Below, piece by piece: positions 16,659 to 26,147 of a DNA stretch of 64,000 bases. Under the pieces are notes generated by a model, which worked only from the letters and a program-made list of their open reading frames with translations, had not been told where the DNA came from and ran no database searches. Position 1 is the first letter of the stretch. Each line of letters begins with the position of its first letter. A program made the position numbers and the translations under genes. Where the stretch lies: contig NZ_WIAD01000023.1 of NCBI RefSeq assembly GCF_009618275.1, positions 1 to 64,000 of the forward strand, read 5' to 3'. This DNA is from Roseimaritima sediminicola (GTDB taxonomy: Bacteria; Planctomycetota; Planctomycetia; Pirellulales; Pirellulaceae).

Positions 16659-18173
16659 CTATCGCAGCACCACTTCGCGGCAGACGTCCGGCAGCGTCGC
16701 TTCGTCGCGGAGGTGCATCACGGGGATTCCCGCGGCGATCAGAGGACCGGCGGCCAGCGTAAAATCCTCTTGGTCAAACGTATTGATGATCACGCTGACC
16801 GCCCAGCCTCGGCGAGCCATGCCGACAAGCGCCACAGCCGCCGGCGGAGGGCACTGCTGGAGGATGACCAACAGCGTGGTATCACGAGCCAGCCGGTGCT
16901 CGGTTTCCAGCAATAATTCAGCCACAGACAAGCCGTCGGTGCGTTCCAGTCGCGCCAGTTGTCCCTGACGCTGCCGCAATGCCACCGGGCCGCGATCGGC
17001 CGCCATCACAACCGGTCGCAAGCGGTCGTCCTGCTCGCGCATCGAAGCTTCGGCTCGGGCGATTTCGCGGGTTCGAAAATCGCTGGCCCAGCCCTCGGTG
17101 CGAATCCGGTCGACCGCGTCTCGGCCGTTGCTGACCAGGCCCACCGGTTGGTTCATCTCGTAGAGCGCATTGGAAATCGACGCGGCTAAGGTGATCGCCA
17201 ACTCGCTGCGTCGCGGTTCGTGTCGCCGTGGGTTGCTGCGGCGATGCAGGTCCACCACCAAGGTCGCGCCGACCACGCTGGTTTGCTCATAGATCTTGCT
17301 GTGCAACTGGCCCGTGCGGGCGGTGGCGGCCCAGTGCACTTTGCGCATCGGATCACCGATCTGCCACTGCCGAATACCCTGCAGCCGTGAAGGATCCTCC
17401 AGCATCCGCTCGCGGATTCGCACCTCGCCGATCGGTCGTCGCGACGCGACGTCGAATCCGGTCAAGGGTATCGCCCGAGGCAGTACCTGCAGGAATTGAG
17501 GCAGGGCCCCCACGCGATAGCGGCGGTGCAGGCCCATCAGGTCGCCGGTTTCCAATACCGTGGGCCCGATCTGATAGTAACCGCGGCGATTGCAGGTCAA
17601 CTGATACCGCACGAAACGGCTTGCTCCGGGGGCCAGAAAGAAAACCTGCAACCGCGAGCCGGCCACTGCGAGGGCCGGCGGTTGATACATCAAGGCCTGA
17701 CGCGGCAGCAGGTCCTCGGCCAATAACCAAACGATCGGCAGGCGGCCCCGGTTGCGAATTTCGATCTCCACCGGCACGACCGCGCCCACCTCCACCTCCC
17801 AGCGGCCGGCGGTCCGCACCACCGACGTACTCTGGCTCCAGGCCTGAGCCAACAAACGATTAACCAACAGCATCCCGAACGCGGCATAGGCGGCGTACAA
17901 CCACAGGGCGGCTCCGAAAACCATACCCAGCAAGATCACGCCGGCCAGCAGCGCCAGCATGCCCGGCAGGCCCAAGCGGCCGAGGCCTTGGTGATCGGTG
18001 TGCACCGCCTGGGGCGGAGGGCCGCCGCCGACGGTGGGCAATTCCGCGTCATCAAACACCGCCGCGGAACGGACCGGTGCCGCGACCGCGCTGGCGCCAG
18101 GGGGCGTCGGGCCCGGCGAACGGTCCCCTGGTCCGGACGAATCGGCGGAGCGGGGCGGGCGTGAAGACGACAT
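16659..18173 (-). CDS. DUF58 domain membrane protein
   Basis: Predicted 504-aa protein. After a Pro/Ala-rich N-terminus (about 1-55) there are two membrane spans (about 65-105), a beta-rich region, then the DUF58 signature RRPIGEVRIRERMLEDPSRL and GDPMRKVHWAATARTGQLHSK. It ends with a vWA-like fold starting ATLVVDLHRR. The Asp-x-Ser-x-Ser metal site of vWA domains is not intact (DLHRRS). The ATG (18173-18171) shares one base with the TGA of the MoxR gene, implying translational coupling. Open frame upstream of 18173 is only a shadow of moxR. MoxR/DUF58 pairs act as chaperone systems in other bacteria; the substrate here is unknown. Confidence 0.9.
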   Translation of the reverse strand: MSSSRPPRSADSSGPGDRSPGPTPPGASAVAAPVRSAAVFDDAELPTVGGGPPPQAVHTDHQGLGRLGLPGMLALLAGVILLGMVFGAALWLYAAYAAFGMLLVNRLLAQAWSQSTSVVRTAGRWEVEVGAVVPVEIEIRNRGRLPIVWLLAEDLLPRQALMYQPPALAVAGSRLQVFFLAPGASRFVRYQLTCNRRGYYQIGPTVLETGDLMGLHRRYRVGALPQFLQVLPRAIPLTGFDVASRRPIGEVRIRERMLEDPSRLQGIRQWQIGDPMRKVHWAATARTGQLHSKIYEQTSVVGATLVVDLHRRSNPRRHEPRRSELAITLAASISNALYEMNQPVGLVSNGRDAVDRIRTEGWASDFRTREIARAEASMREQDDRLRPVVMAADRGPVALRQRQGQLARLERTDGLSVAELLLETEHRLARDTTLLVILQQCPPPAAVALVGMARRGWAVSVIINTFDQEDFTLAAGPLIAAGIPVMHLRDEATLPDVCREVVLR

Positions 18174-19144
18174 CAGCTGGCCGAAAGCGTGGGTACGGCG
18201 ATTTCGGACAGGATGTCTTCGATCACGTCTTCGGCGGTGATTTTCCGCAGCCGGCTCTCCGGTCGCACGATCACGCGGTGCGTCATCACGGGGGCGACGA
18301 TGCGTTTCACGTCGTCGGGTTCTACAAAGCTGCGGCCGCGAATCGCCGCCATGGCCTGGGCACAGCGGAACAGGGCGATGGTCGCCCGGGGGCTGCCGCC
18401 CAGCGCCAAGTCGTTGTGTTGGCGAGAATCGATCACGACCTGCAGGGCGTACTGCCGCACCCGCCCGTCGACGTGGACCTGACGAATTGCCTGCTGGGCG
18501 GCCACCATCTGAGCCGCCGTGGCCACGCTCTTGAGCTGGTCGACCGGATGGCCGAACTGCAGCATTTCCAGCATCCGCAGCTCTTCCTCCGCCGAAGGAT
18601 AGCCCAGCGTGAAACGCATCATGAAGCGGTCCAGTTGGGCTTCGGGCAGGGGAAAGGTGCCTTCGTGGTCGACCGGGTTCTGCGTCGCCACGACCAGAAA
18701 CGGCTTGCGCAGGGAGTGCGTGGTGCCATCGACCGTGACCCGGCCTTCGGCCATCGCTTCGAGCAGAGCGGCCTGCGTTCGCGGCGTGGCCCGGTTGATT
18801 TCGTCGGCCAACAGGATCTGGGCGAAAATCGGTCCGGCACGAAACTCGAAATCGCTGGTTTTCTGGTTGAAGATCGACGTCCCGGTCACGTCGCTGGGCA
18901 GCAGGTCGGGCGTGCACTGCACGCGTTTGAAACGGCATCCCATGCTGCGTGCCAGGGCGCGGGCCAGCATGGTTTTCGCCACGCCGGGGACGTCTTCCAG
19001 CAGGATGTGTCCACCGGCCAACCAGGCCACCAACGACAGCACCAGCTGCTTGCGTTTTCCGACGATCGCCTGTTCGACGTTCGTAATCACGCGGCGAGAT
19101 AGTTCGGCGACCTCCTGGATCGACATTTCCGAGGACTCTGTCAT
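18173..19144 (-). CDS. moxR: MoxR family AAA+ ATPase
   Basis: Predicted 323-aa cytosolic ATPase. Walker A variant GGHILLEDVPGVAKTMLA (about residues 43-60), Walker B ILLADEINRATPRTQAALLEAM, sensor 1 VATQNPVDHEGTFPLPEAQLDRF, and sensor 2 region ending PVMTHRVIVRPES are all present in MoxR-family order. It overlaps the DUF58 gene by one base. The ATG at 19144 is chosen; MSIQEV at 19126 is an alternative. The gene is divergent from the DUF481 gene. Family members remodel or insert metals into partner proteins or act in stress response; the specific client is not visible. Confidence 0.93.
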   Translation of the reverse strand: MTESSEMSIQEVAELSRRVITNVEQAIVGKRKQLVLSLVAWLAGGHILLEDVPGVAKTMLARALARSMGCRFKRVQCTPDLLPSDVTGTSIFNQKTSDFEFRAGPIFAQILLADEINRATPRTQAALLEAMAEGRVTVDGTTHSLRKPFLVVATQNPVDHEGTFPLPEAQLDRFMMRFTLGYPSAEEELRMLEMLQFGHPVDQLKSVATAAQMVAAQQAIRQVHVDGRVRQYALQVVIDSRQHNDLALGGSPRATIALFRCAQAMAAIRGRSFVEPDDVKRIVAPVMTHRVIVRPESRLRKITAEDVIEDILSEIAVPTLSAS

Positions 19145-19260
19145 AGATGGACCTAATTCCTGGTGACGCGACACGCCGGCATCTGGTAAACCTCGTTCAC
19201 TTCATCGGTTTCCGCTCCGAACTGCGGAACCGGGTCCAGTTTATTCCAAACGAGAGGGCG

Positions 19261-20340
19261 ATGGTGTTGCCGTCAAGGATTGCGTTCGAACCCCGGCTCT
19301 GGCGAGTGGCTCGGCTCTGGCGGGCGGCTCGGCTCTGGCGGGCAGTGCTGGCGGGCCTGCTGCTGATGCTGGGCAACCAGGCCGACGCGCAGATGACCTG
19401 GATGTTCGGCGACCCGGACGATCCGGCGGCCCCACCGGTCACCCAAGTAAATTTTGACGAACTGGGTTTGATCGACGCCAGCGGTGCCGAACCGCTGACG
19501 GAAGCCTCGGTTGGACAGCTGCCGGCCCCGGGCGGGCTCGGCTCCACGGCTACCGGCCCCACTCCCACCGCATCGGCCGCCGTTCCCTCTGCCGCAGGTC
19601 CATCCGCTTCGGTCGTGGTCGAACCCGAACCGCTGCCGCTGGCCGAACAGACGGCTCGCTGGTACGCCTACCCCTGGATGTGGATGCAGAGCGGCTGGAC
19701 GAACAGCGCGGAATTCGGTTTGAACGCCAGCGAAGGCAATACGACATCGCTGAGCATGCAGACCGGAGCGGAATTGAAACGCGCCACCGATCGCTACACC
19801 TTTGAAATCGACTTTGATTATTACCGCACCAAAACGTCTGGCATCCTGACCCAGGACAACGGCCGCCTGAACCTGGACTTCGATCGCTTGTTGGGCGAGA
19901 GTCGCTGGTCGGCGTTCGGCAAACTCGGCTTGGAATGGAACCGGTTCCGGCCCTTCGATCTGCGTCTGAACCTGAACGGTGGTGCGGGTTATCACTGGTT
20001 TCGCAACGACCAGACCACGATCGTCACCCGCTTCGGTGCCGGTGCTTCGCGCGAGATCGGCTCGCCCGACGATCAGTGGACGCCCGAAGCCCTGTTCGGC
20101 GTCGAAGCCGAGCAGCAGTTGACCAGCCAACAAAAGTTGAAAGCTTCGCTCGATTACTTTCCCAATTGGGGCGACTTTTCGGACTACCGCCTGGTCACCG
20201 AACTCAGCTGGGAAATCCTGCTGGACGATTCGGACAACCTGAGTCTGAAATTGGCCACGACGAACCGCTACGACAGCACGCCGCAGGGAGCCCTTCCTCG
20301 CGATCTGTTCTATTCGATGCTGCTCCTTTACAAGTTCTAG
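19261..20340 (+). CDS. DUF481 family outer-membrane beta-barrel protein
   Basis: Predicted 359-aa exported protein. An Arg/Trp-rich n-region made of three 18-base tandem repeats (RLWRVARLWRAARLWRA) is followed by a hydrophobic core VLAGLLLMLGNQADAQ, a plausible signal peptide. A Thr/Ala/Pro-rich linker spans about 60-125. From WTNSAEFGLNASEGNT the sequence alternates hydrophobic and polar residues up to the terminal FYSMLLLYKF, matching DUF481 salt-induced outer-membrane proteins. I chose the ATG at 19261, which puts the Arg-rich segment directly before the hydrophobic core. The triple repeat in a signal peptide is unusual. Confidence 0.85.
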   Translation: MVLPSRIAFEPRLWRVARLWRAARLWRAVLAGLLLMLGNQADAQMTWMFGDPDDPAAPPVTQVNFDELGLIDASGAEPLTEASVGQLPAPGGLGSTATGPTPTASAAVPSAAGPSASVVVEPEPLPLAEQTARWYAYPWMWMQSGWTNSAEFGLNASEGNTTSLSMQTGAELKRATDRYTFEIDFDYYRTKTSGILTQDNGRLNLDFDRLLGESRWSAFGKLGLEWNRFRPFDLRLNLNGGAGYHWFRNDQTTIVTRFGAGASREIGSPDDQWTPEALFGVEAEQQLTSQQKLKASLDYFPNWGDFSDYRLVTELSWEILLDDSDNLSLKLATTNRYDSTPQGALPRDLFYSMLLLYKF

Positions 20341-20364
20341 TTTTCCCATTCTCGACAACTGCTC

Positions 20365-21405
20365 ATGAAGATCGCGGTCATTTTGCCCAGCTGGGTTGGC
20401 GATACGGTTATGGCGACGCCGGCGCTGCGCAGCGTGCGTCAACGCTACCCCGACGCTCACCTGGTAGGCCTTGGACGCTACGCTCCGGTGCATCTACTCG
20501 AGCCGCTGGGCTGGTTCGACGATCTTGTCAATCATGGCAAGACCACGCGCCAGCGACTCACTTGCGCTTGGCGGCTGCGATCCCAGCGGTTTGACCTGAG
20601 CATCAATTTCCCGGCGTCCGAGAGCGCGGCTCTGATCGCTCGCACCCTGGGTGCCCCCCACCGCCTGGGATTCGACTCCGGCCTGAACCGATGGCTGTTG
20701 AACGATCTCGAGCCGCACCCGCGAAACATCCCGTTTACCGAGCGTCGCTCGGAGATCGAACGCTTTCTGGGCTTGGTCCAGCGCCTGGGATGCGACACCA
20801 GCGACCGTCGCGTGGAACTGCGAAGTACCGCCGCGGCCGACGCGTTGGCCCAGCAGTCCCTGGCCCAGTGCGGCCTGGACCGCTTTGCCAAACTGGTCGT
20901 TGTCAACAGCAGCGGTGCGGTGGCCGAAAGCAAACTGTGGCACGAACCCCATCTGATCGAATGCTGCCGCCAGTTGGCCCAGCGCGGCGATACGGGCGTC
21001 CTGATCCACTGCGGACCCGGCGAACGCGAAGCCGCGCGAGCCGTGACGCAGGCCTGCGATCACCCGGCGGTGCAGAGCATGGCGGATTGGCCCGAGTTGC
21101 CGCTGGAACTATCGATCAGCCTGATGCGTCGCGCGGCCGTCGTCGTTTCTACCGACAGTGGACCCCGCCACATCGCCGTGGCCATGAACCGGCCGGTGAT
21201 CAGTTTGTTCGGATCGACCAATGTCGAGCCGACGCGGACGTTCAATCATCCCGAAGTGGTCATGCAAGAGCCGTTGGCGTGCCGTCCGTGCTGGAAGAAA
21301 GAATGTCCGCTGGGCCACCACGACTGCATGCGCCGGTTGACGCCCGAGCGAGTCCGGCAAGCGGTCGAGCAGGTTTTTGCCGCTCAAGACGCCGCCGCCG
21401 CGTGA
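20365..21405 (+). CDS. waaF: ADP-heptose:LPS heptosyltransferase (WaaF-like, GT9)
   Basis: Predicted 346-aa glycosyltransferase for inner-core lipopolysaccharide. It begins MKIAVILPSWVGDTVMATPALRSVR, the WaaF/WaaC signature. STDSGPRHIAVAMNRPVISLFGSTN lies near residue 265, followed by a Cys cluster CRPCWKKECPLGHHDCM typical of WaaF. The length is standard. It starts 24 bases after the DUF481 gene, so the two are probably co-transcribed. With waaA at 34166 it implies an LPS-bearing outer membrane. Heptosyltransferase II versus I cannot be settled by eye. Confidence 0.9.
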   Translation: MKIAVILPSWVGDTVMATPALRSVRQRYPDAHLVGLGRYAPVHLLEPLGWFDDLVNHGKTTRQRLTCAWRLRSQRFDLSINFPASESAALIARTLGAPHRLGFDSGLNRWLLNDLEPHPRNIPFTERRSEIERFLGLVQRLGCDTSDRRVELRSTAAADALAQQSLAQCGLDRFAKLVVVNSSGAVAESKLWHEPHLIECCRQLAQRGDTGVLIHCGPGEREAARAVTQACDHPAVQSMADWPELPLELSISLMRRAAVVVSTDSGPRHIAVAMNRPVISLFGSTNVEPTRTFNHPEVVMQEPLACRPCWKKECPLGHHDCMRRLTPERVRQAVEQVFAAQDAAAA

Positions 21406-21418
21406 AGCCCCAGTGGTC

Positions 21419-21511
21419 GTAGCTGAAGTCGCCAGACTTTGGATGTTTTCGACGCCTCGGCCCAATCTCTGGCGAGATCAGCGACGCGGGGGTCCAATCT
21501 CTGGCGAGATC
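21419..21511. repeat. repeat family R3 copy plus two CCAATCTCTGGCGAGATC direct repeats
   Basis: A copy of the CCAAAGTCTGGCGACTTC word in reverse orientation (21419-21442) is followed by CCAATCTCTGGCGAGATC twice (21462-21479 and 21494-21511). The block lies between the converging ends of waaF and the sugar isomerase gene. Confidence 0.7.
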
Positions 21512-21537
21512 CGCTACGAGGTTACGGGGATCCATGC

Positions 21538-22359
21538 TCAGCGGCTGCTGCTGGTCCAGTAATCGTAGGCTCGCATGGTTTGTTCGGCGGCGATTTCCGG
21601 CGTCGGATAGGGAAACGCTTCGGCCGACAAATAACCGTCGTAATCGATCTGGCGGAGCGCCGCGATTATTTCGCGGTAATCCATATGTCCTTCGCCGACG
21701 GGACGACGGTTGCTGTCGACAAAGTGGATATGGCCGACGTGCCGGCCGCCTTCGAGCAGCGCGGCGGCGACATTGCGTTCTTCGATCTGCATGTGGAACA
21801 GATCGCACAGCAATCGCACGTTCTGGGTCGACAGGCCTTCGAGCAAGCGGACGCCCTGGGCAACGGTGTTGACCTGATTGGTTTCGTAACGGTTCAGCGG
21901 TTCGTAGACCAGCGGCACGTTGTACTGCGACGCGTGTTCGCCCAGCTCCTCGAGCGCCTCGCTCAGGTAGCCGCGAGCGGTCGATTTATCGACCGCCGCA
22001 TCGTGCCGTCCTTGCATCGATCCGATGATCGCAAACGCGCCGAAGGGACCGCCGAAGTCGATCATCGAGCGGACAAAGTCTTTGGCCTGCTGGCGTTTGC
22101 TCGCATCGGCATCGGCTAGTTGCAGGCCATGCTTCACCCAGCCCGCACCGGTGCCCACGGCGGCCAGTTCCAGGCTGTGGTCTTCGAGCAGGGATTTTAA
22201 TTCCTGCGGATCCACCGCCTCCGGGCCGGGCGCGAAGATCTCGATCGCGTCGTACCCCAGTCGCGCCGACAACTCACACGCGGCCCGCAGCCCATCCCAC
22301 AGCACGAACGGACCGCCGCGAGCTTCTTCGACCAAACTGACTGTGATGCAGGATTTCAT
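21538..22359 (-). CDS. sugar phosphate isomerase/epimerase (AP endonuclease 2 TIM-barrel family)
   Basis: Predicted 273-aa cytosolic TIM-barrel protein. Metal-site features of the xylose isomerase-like family are visible: LVYEPLNRYETNQVNT (Glu ligand, about residue 152), LLCDLFHMQIEE (Asp and His ligands), VGHIHFVDSNRRPVGEGHMDY and a late GYLSAEAFPYP (last Glu). This resembles hydroxypyruvate isomerase and tagatose/psicose epimerase-type enzymes. An SDR dehydrogenase gene lies 118 bases upstream on the same strand, so the pair may act in one sugar or sugar-acid pathway. The exact substrate cannot be told. Confidence 0.85.
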   Translation of the reverse strand: MKSCITVSLVEEARGGPFVLWDGLRAACELSARLGYDAIEIFAPGPEAVDPQELKSLLEDHSLELAAVGTGAGWVKHGLQLADADASKRQQAKDFVRSMIDFGGPFGAFAIIGSMQGRHDAAVDKSTARGYLSEALEELGEHASQYNVPLVYEPLNRYETNQVNTVAQGVRLLEGLSTQNVRLLCDLFHMQIEERNVAAALLEGGRHVGHIHFVDSNRRPVGEGHMDYREIIAALRQIDYDGYLSAEAFPYPTPEIAAEQTMRAYDYWTSSSR

Positions 22360-22477
22360 GGGGCTCGCTGATTGGTTACTGGTGGATTCGGAAAAGGTTC
22401 GTTCAGCCGCTTGGGCGTTCGCCCCGGTTCAACCTGGCAACCGTGGCAAATGCAAAAACGGCTGAATTGCCGAAAGA

Positions 22478-23284
22478 TCAGATCGAGGTCGCGGAAAAAC
22501 CGCCATCGACCACGATGTTCTGGCCAGTGACGAAGGACGACGCTTTTTGCGATGCCAACCAAACGACCGCACCAGCCAGCTCTTTGGGGTCGCCAAAGCG
22601 GGCCATGGGCGTATGAGCGATGATCTGCCCGCCCCGCTCGGTGTAGCTGCCGTCGTCGTTGAACAATAGTTTTCGGTTCTGCTCGGCCGGAAAGAAACCG
22701 GGACTGATCGCGTTGACCCGGACGCCGCTTGTGGCCCACTGGCGAGCCAGAAACTGGGTCAGGTTGATCACGGCCGCTTTGGCTGCGGAGTAGGCGACGA
22801 CGCGGGACAGCGGGACCATGCCCGACATCGAAGCGATGTTGATGACGCTGCCCCGACCGCCCTCGAGCATCGGCTGGGCGAAGACCTGCGTCGGCAGCAA
22901 GACACCGCCGGAAAGGTTCAGATCGAAGACGCGGTTCCAGGCTTCCAGCGGCAGGTCGGAAAAACGGTCGCCGGGCTGTAACGTCGCATCGGGATGGTTT
23001 CCACCGGCGGCATTGACCAGGATCGTAGGCGCGCCAACGCGGTCGCAAATCTGCTCGCGAGCGGCCACCAACGACTGCACATCCAACGCATCGGCTTGCT
23101 GGAAAGCCGCTTTGCCACCGGCCGCTTCGATCTGTGCAACGCGTTGATCCCCGCGCTGTTGATTGCGGCCGGCAACCACCACGGTCGCCCCGGCCGCGCC
23201 GAGCGCTTCGGCCATCGCGCCGCCCAACGCCCCGGTGCCGCCCAAGACCACGGCCGTCTGGCCATCCAAATCAAACAAATCCAT
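22478..23284 (-). CDS. SDR family oxidoreductase (D-mannonate / gluconate 5-dehydrogenase-like)
   Basis: Predicted 268-aa NAD(P)-dependent short-chain dehydrogenase. The nucleotide motif is TAVVLGGTGALGGAMAEAL (GxGxLG form), then LVNAAGGNHPDAT, catalytic Ser in INIASMSG, and YSAAKAAV with the Tyr-x3-Lys pair. The C-terminus VTGQNIVVDGGFSATSI is typical. The NAAGGNHPDAT segment and the insert near EQNRKLL recall fructuronate/mannonate reductases of the SDR type. It precedes the isomerase/epimerase gene. ATG at 23284 fits the family start. Substrate is inferred, not shown. Confidence 0.88.
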   Translation of the reverse strand: MDLFDLDGQTAVVLGGTGALGGAMAEALGAAGATVVVAGRNQQRGDQRVAQIEAAGGKAAFQQADALDVQSLVAAREQICDRVGAPTILVNAAGGNHPDATLQPGDRFSDLPLEAWNRVFDLNLSGGVLLPTQVFAQPMLEGGRGSVINIASMSGMVPLSRVVAYSAAKAAVINLTQFLARQWATSGVRVNAISPGFFPAEQNRKLLFNDDGSYTERGGQIIAHTPMARFGDPKELAGAVVWLASQKASSFVTGQNIVVDGGFSATSI

Positions 23285-23344
23285 GATGCTTCCAGTCCAG
23301 TCTCATTCGAACGATGCCAATTGCTGGCAAATCTATCTGGCAGA

Positions 23345-23440
23345 AGCGGCCTTGTTAAGGTGGCCGAGAGTCGCCTTTCGCTCCGCCGAAAGGTGTGGGT
23401 TGGATTCTTTGGCTACTTACGGCGGCGCGAAAGGCGACAC
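23345..23440. repeat. repeat family R5 copy (GTCGCCTTTCGCTCCGCCGAAAG)
   Basis: One element with facing arms: AGTCGCCTTTCGCTCCGCCGAAAG, a spacer, then GCGCGAAAGGCGACACTGGC. It is the same family as the 96-base tandem units at 46201-46488. It sits between the SDR gene start and the kinase gene stop. Confidence 0.75.
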
Positions 23441-23447
23441 TGGCTAC

Positions 23448-26096
23448 TTACGCCGAGCGCGTGGCCACGACCGGTTGGACGATCGGCCGGTCGCGGAAAC
23501 CGGCAAAAGCAGGATGGGCGGACATCAACAGAACCAGCGTCGTCGGGCGGTCCGCCAATAGTTTGGCCAGGTACACATCGTCGACCCGCTGCCGGCGGGC
23601 ATCCAGAATGGCTCGATTCATTGCCGGACCGAACGGACCGTACGGGTCCTGCTGCAGATGTTCGCTTCTTTGTTGGAAATACGTTTCGGCGTCCCCGGTG
23701 GGTGAAAATCCTTGCAGCCGGGCGGCGTCGGCAAAATTACCGTTCTGTTCGTACAAATCGATGGCCAACCCGCGAACCGCGGGACTATCCGGAGATTCGC
23801 CCAACATCGCTTCCATCCCCGAGTCGGCCAAGGAAACTTTTCCCAGGAACCAACGCAGCCGGACTTCGTCGACCCGCAAGGTCTGCGACAGCGGGTTCAG
23901 GGTCACCGCGCGACTGCTGGCCGCCAGCGATTCCTCGCGATTGCCGGACGCGGCCAGGAACAGCGCGTACTCGTGGTGGGCATGCCAGCTGTTGGGCGTG
24001 GCCGCCAGGGAGGTCTGAAAATGCTGTTCGGCCAGTTGGAATTTGCGATCGTCACGCCACATCACCATCGCCGCGGCAAGGTTTGTCGTGGCGGCTTCGG
24101 GACGCAGCTCCAGCGCTTGCTGCATTGCGTCCCGCGCATCCATGACCAATTTCTGGCTTTCCTCCGGCGGCTGCAGGGCGGCCAACGACATCGCCGTGAT
24201 CGCGTACCCGGCGTGGGCTTCGGCGAAAAACGGATCGACTTCGCGGGCATGCCCAAAGCAGCCGATCGCAGCCCGCAGTCCCGCTTCGCTGTCCGGGTCC
24301 AGGCGTGCCACGCCGCGGACCAAGCACCGAAACGCTTCGGCCTCCTGGGTCTCCTGGCCGTCGGCCAGCGAAGCGACCTGGCCGCTGATCTCCTGGGCCA
24401 GACGGGCCGCGCTCATCCGCTGGCCCAACAGGCTTTCGTTGTCGCCGTACTGGAATTCCTTGCCCCACAGCACGGCCCCCGAAGCCACTTCGACCAACTG
24501 CAGATGGATTCGTCGCTTGACTCCCGCGCCGGCCAAGCGCACCCAGACCAGGGCGTCGACGCCCAATTCCTGTCCAACCTGGGTGCTCTGCGACAGGTCG
24601 GCTTGGATCGGCCGATAGGGCACGACCTTCAGCGTCCGCTGGCGGGCCAATTGGTTAACCAACATAGCGGCCACCATTTCTTCTTCGGACAGTTCGCGGT
24701 CGCCGACCGGCTGGCGATTCTCCGGAGCTTCGACCTGCATGGGCAAGACGGCCAGGGATTCGATCCGCGGCCGACGACCTTGCGCGGCGATATACCAGCC
24801 GCCGCCGGCCAATCCGGCCAGGGCCGCCGAACCGGCCAACAATCCCAGCGTGCGGCGCGAGAACCGTCCGTTATTCCGCCCGGCTGGCACGCCGTGCAGG
24901 CTTCGCCAGGGCACTTCGGTGGTGTGTTCGGTATTGCCACTCGGCCCCACCGTGCTGGGCGCGACACCGCGCAACCGCGCGGCCACTTCGCTGGCGGATA
25001 CCGGCCGCCCATCGATATCTTTCTGCAGGCAATGCTGAATTAATTCCGCCAGATCGGGATCCGACGCGGCGATCTCGGGGACGCCCGGCGGGTCGGCATG
25101 GAGGACGGCGCCGAGCGATTCGGCCAGCGTTTTTCCGGGAAAGGGCGGGCGGCCGTAAAAGCATTCGTACAGCACACATCCCAGCCCAAAAATGTCTGCC
25201 GCGAAAGTCGCTTTCTCGCCCCGGGCCTGTTCCGGCGCCATGTATCCGGCCGTCCCCATGACGATCCCACTGGCCGTCGGATCCTGGGTGGTGGCCGCCG
25301 CGGCTTCGGAAGCTCGCGACAAACCGAAATCCAACAGTTTGACGATCGAACCGGCGGGGCTGCTGGCATGCGAACCGGCGACGCCCAACAACACCAGATT
25401 CTCGGGTTTCAAGTCACGATGCACGATTCCTCGGGCATGGGCGGCGCTCAGCGCGTCGGCGATTTGGGCTCCCACCCGCCGCGTCTCGGCGGCGTCCAAA
25501 CGTCCGCGTTCGATGCGACTGCGAAGCGTTTCCCCGTCGAGCAATTCCATCACGGCATAGGGTCGCCCACAGTGGGTGCCCACGTCGAACAGGGACACGA
25601 TATTCGGGTGTCGCAGCCCCGCCACGGCCCGCGATTCGCGTTCAAAGCGTTCCACCCGGTCGCGTCGCTGCGCCCAGTCGTCGGCCAGTACTTTGATGGC
25701 CACCGGGCGTTCCAATCGGGTGTCCAGCCCCAGGTAGACGCGGCCCATGCCGCCCCGGCCGATCAGGGACTCCACTTTATAGGGTCCCAGCTGGACACCC
25801 GGTCGAATCACCGATTCGCCCGGCTGGAGTTCCACCTCGTCGGTGGCCGTTTCGTCCGCCGTGGCCGGTTCGTCCGCGGTGGCCTGCAGCACGGCCGCCC
25901 CTCCGGCCCCGGCCGCCTCGAGTTCCGAACGCACCGCCGACAACTCGGCTCGGAGGACCTGGCGATTAACTTGGCCATAGGTATCGAGCCAGTGTTCGAC
26001 CGAGGGTTGCTTCCCCGCTTTCCACTCGGCTTCGAACTGCAGACAGATCGCGTCGATACGCGTCAGTTCGTCTGCCGACAAGTCGGAAAGGGACAT
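23448..26096 (-). CDS. serine/threonine protein kinase with TolB/TPR-like C-terminal region
   Basis: Predicted 882-aa Hanks-type kinase. After about 105 residues typical of planctomycete sigma-linked kinases, the kinase domain runs about 105-385: GRGGMGRVYLG, AIKVL, IVHRDLKPENLVL, LLDFGLS and GYMAPEQARGE. A single membrane span follows (about 418-440, RTLGLLAGSAALAGLAGGGWYIAA). The outer part begins with a region like adenylate-cyclase-linked TolB/FlgO domains (SLAVLPMQVEAPENRQPV) and continues as helical TPR-like repeats (AREVDPFFAEAHAGYAITA). All catalytic residues are present. The ECF sigma gene lies 51 bases upstream on the same strand, so the kinase is probably functionally tied to it. 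Confidence 0.92.
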   Translation of the reverse strand: MSLSDLSADELTRIDAICLQFEAEWKAGKQPSVEHWLDTYGQVNRQVLRAELSAVRSELEAAGAGGAAVLQATADEPATADETATDEVELQPGESVIRPGVQLGPYKVESLIGRGGMGRVYLGLDTRLERPVAIKVLADDWAQRRDRVERFERESRAVAGLRHPNIVSLFDVGTHCGRPYAVMELLDGETLRSRIERGRLDAAETRRVGAQIADALSAAHARGIVHRDLKPENLVLLGVAGSHASSPAGSIVKLLDFGLSRASEAAAATTQDPTASGIVMGTAGYMAPEQARGEKATFAADIFGLGCVLYECFYGRPPFPGKTLAESLGAVLHADPPGVPEIAASDPDLAELIQHCLQKDIDGRPVSASEVAARLRGVAPSTVGPSGNTEHTTEVPWRSLHGVPAGRNNGRFSRRTLGLLAGSAALAGLAGGGWYIAAQGRRPRIESLAVLPMQVEAPENRQPVGDRELSEEEMVAAMLVNQLARQRTLKVVPYRPIQADLSQSTQVGQELGVDALVWVRLAGAGVKRRIHLQLVEVASGAVLWGKEFQYGDNESLLGQRMSAARLAQEISGQVASLADGQETQEAEAFRCLVRGVARLDPDSEAGLRAAIGCFGHAREVDPFFAEAHAGYAITAMSLAALQPPEESQKLVMDARDAMQQALELRPEAATTNLAAAMVMWRDDRKFQLAEQHFQTSLAATPNSWHAHHEYALFLAASGNREESLAASSRAVTLNPLSQTLRVDEVRLRWFLGKVSLADSGMEAMLGESPDSPAVRGLAIDLYEQNGNFADAARLQGFSPTGDAETYFQQRSEHLQQDPYGPFGPAMNRAILDARRQRVDDVYLAKLLADRPTTLVLLMSAHPAFAGFRDRPIVQPVVATRSA

Positions 26097-26147
26097 AGAA
26101 ATTCGCCTCCTGGGGCGCGAATGCTATGAGGTCTCGTCGGCCGCCGT

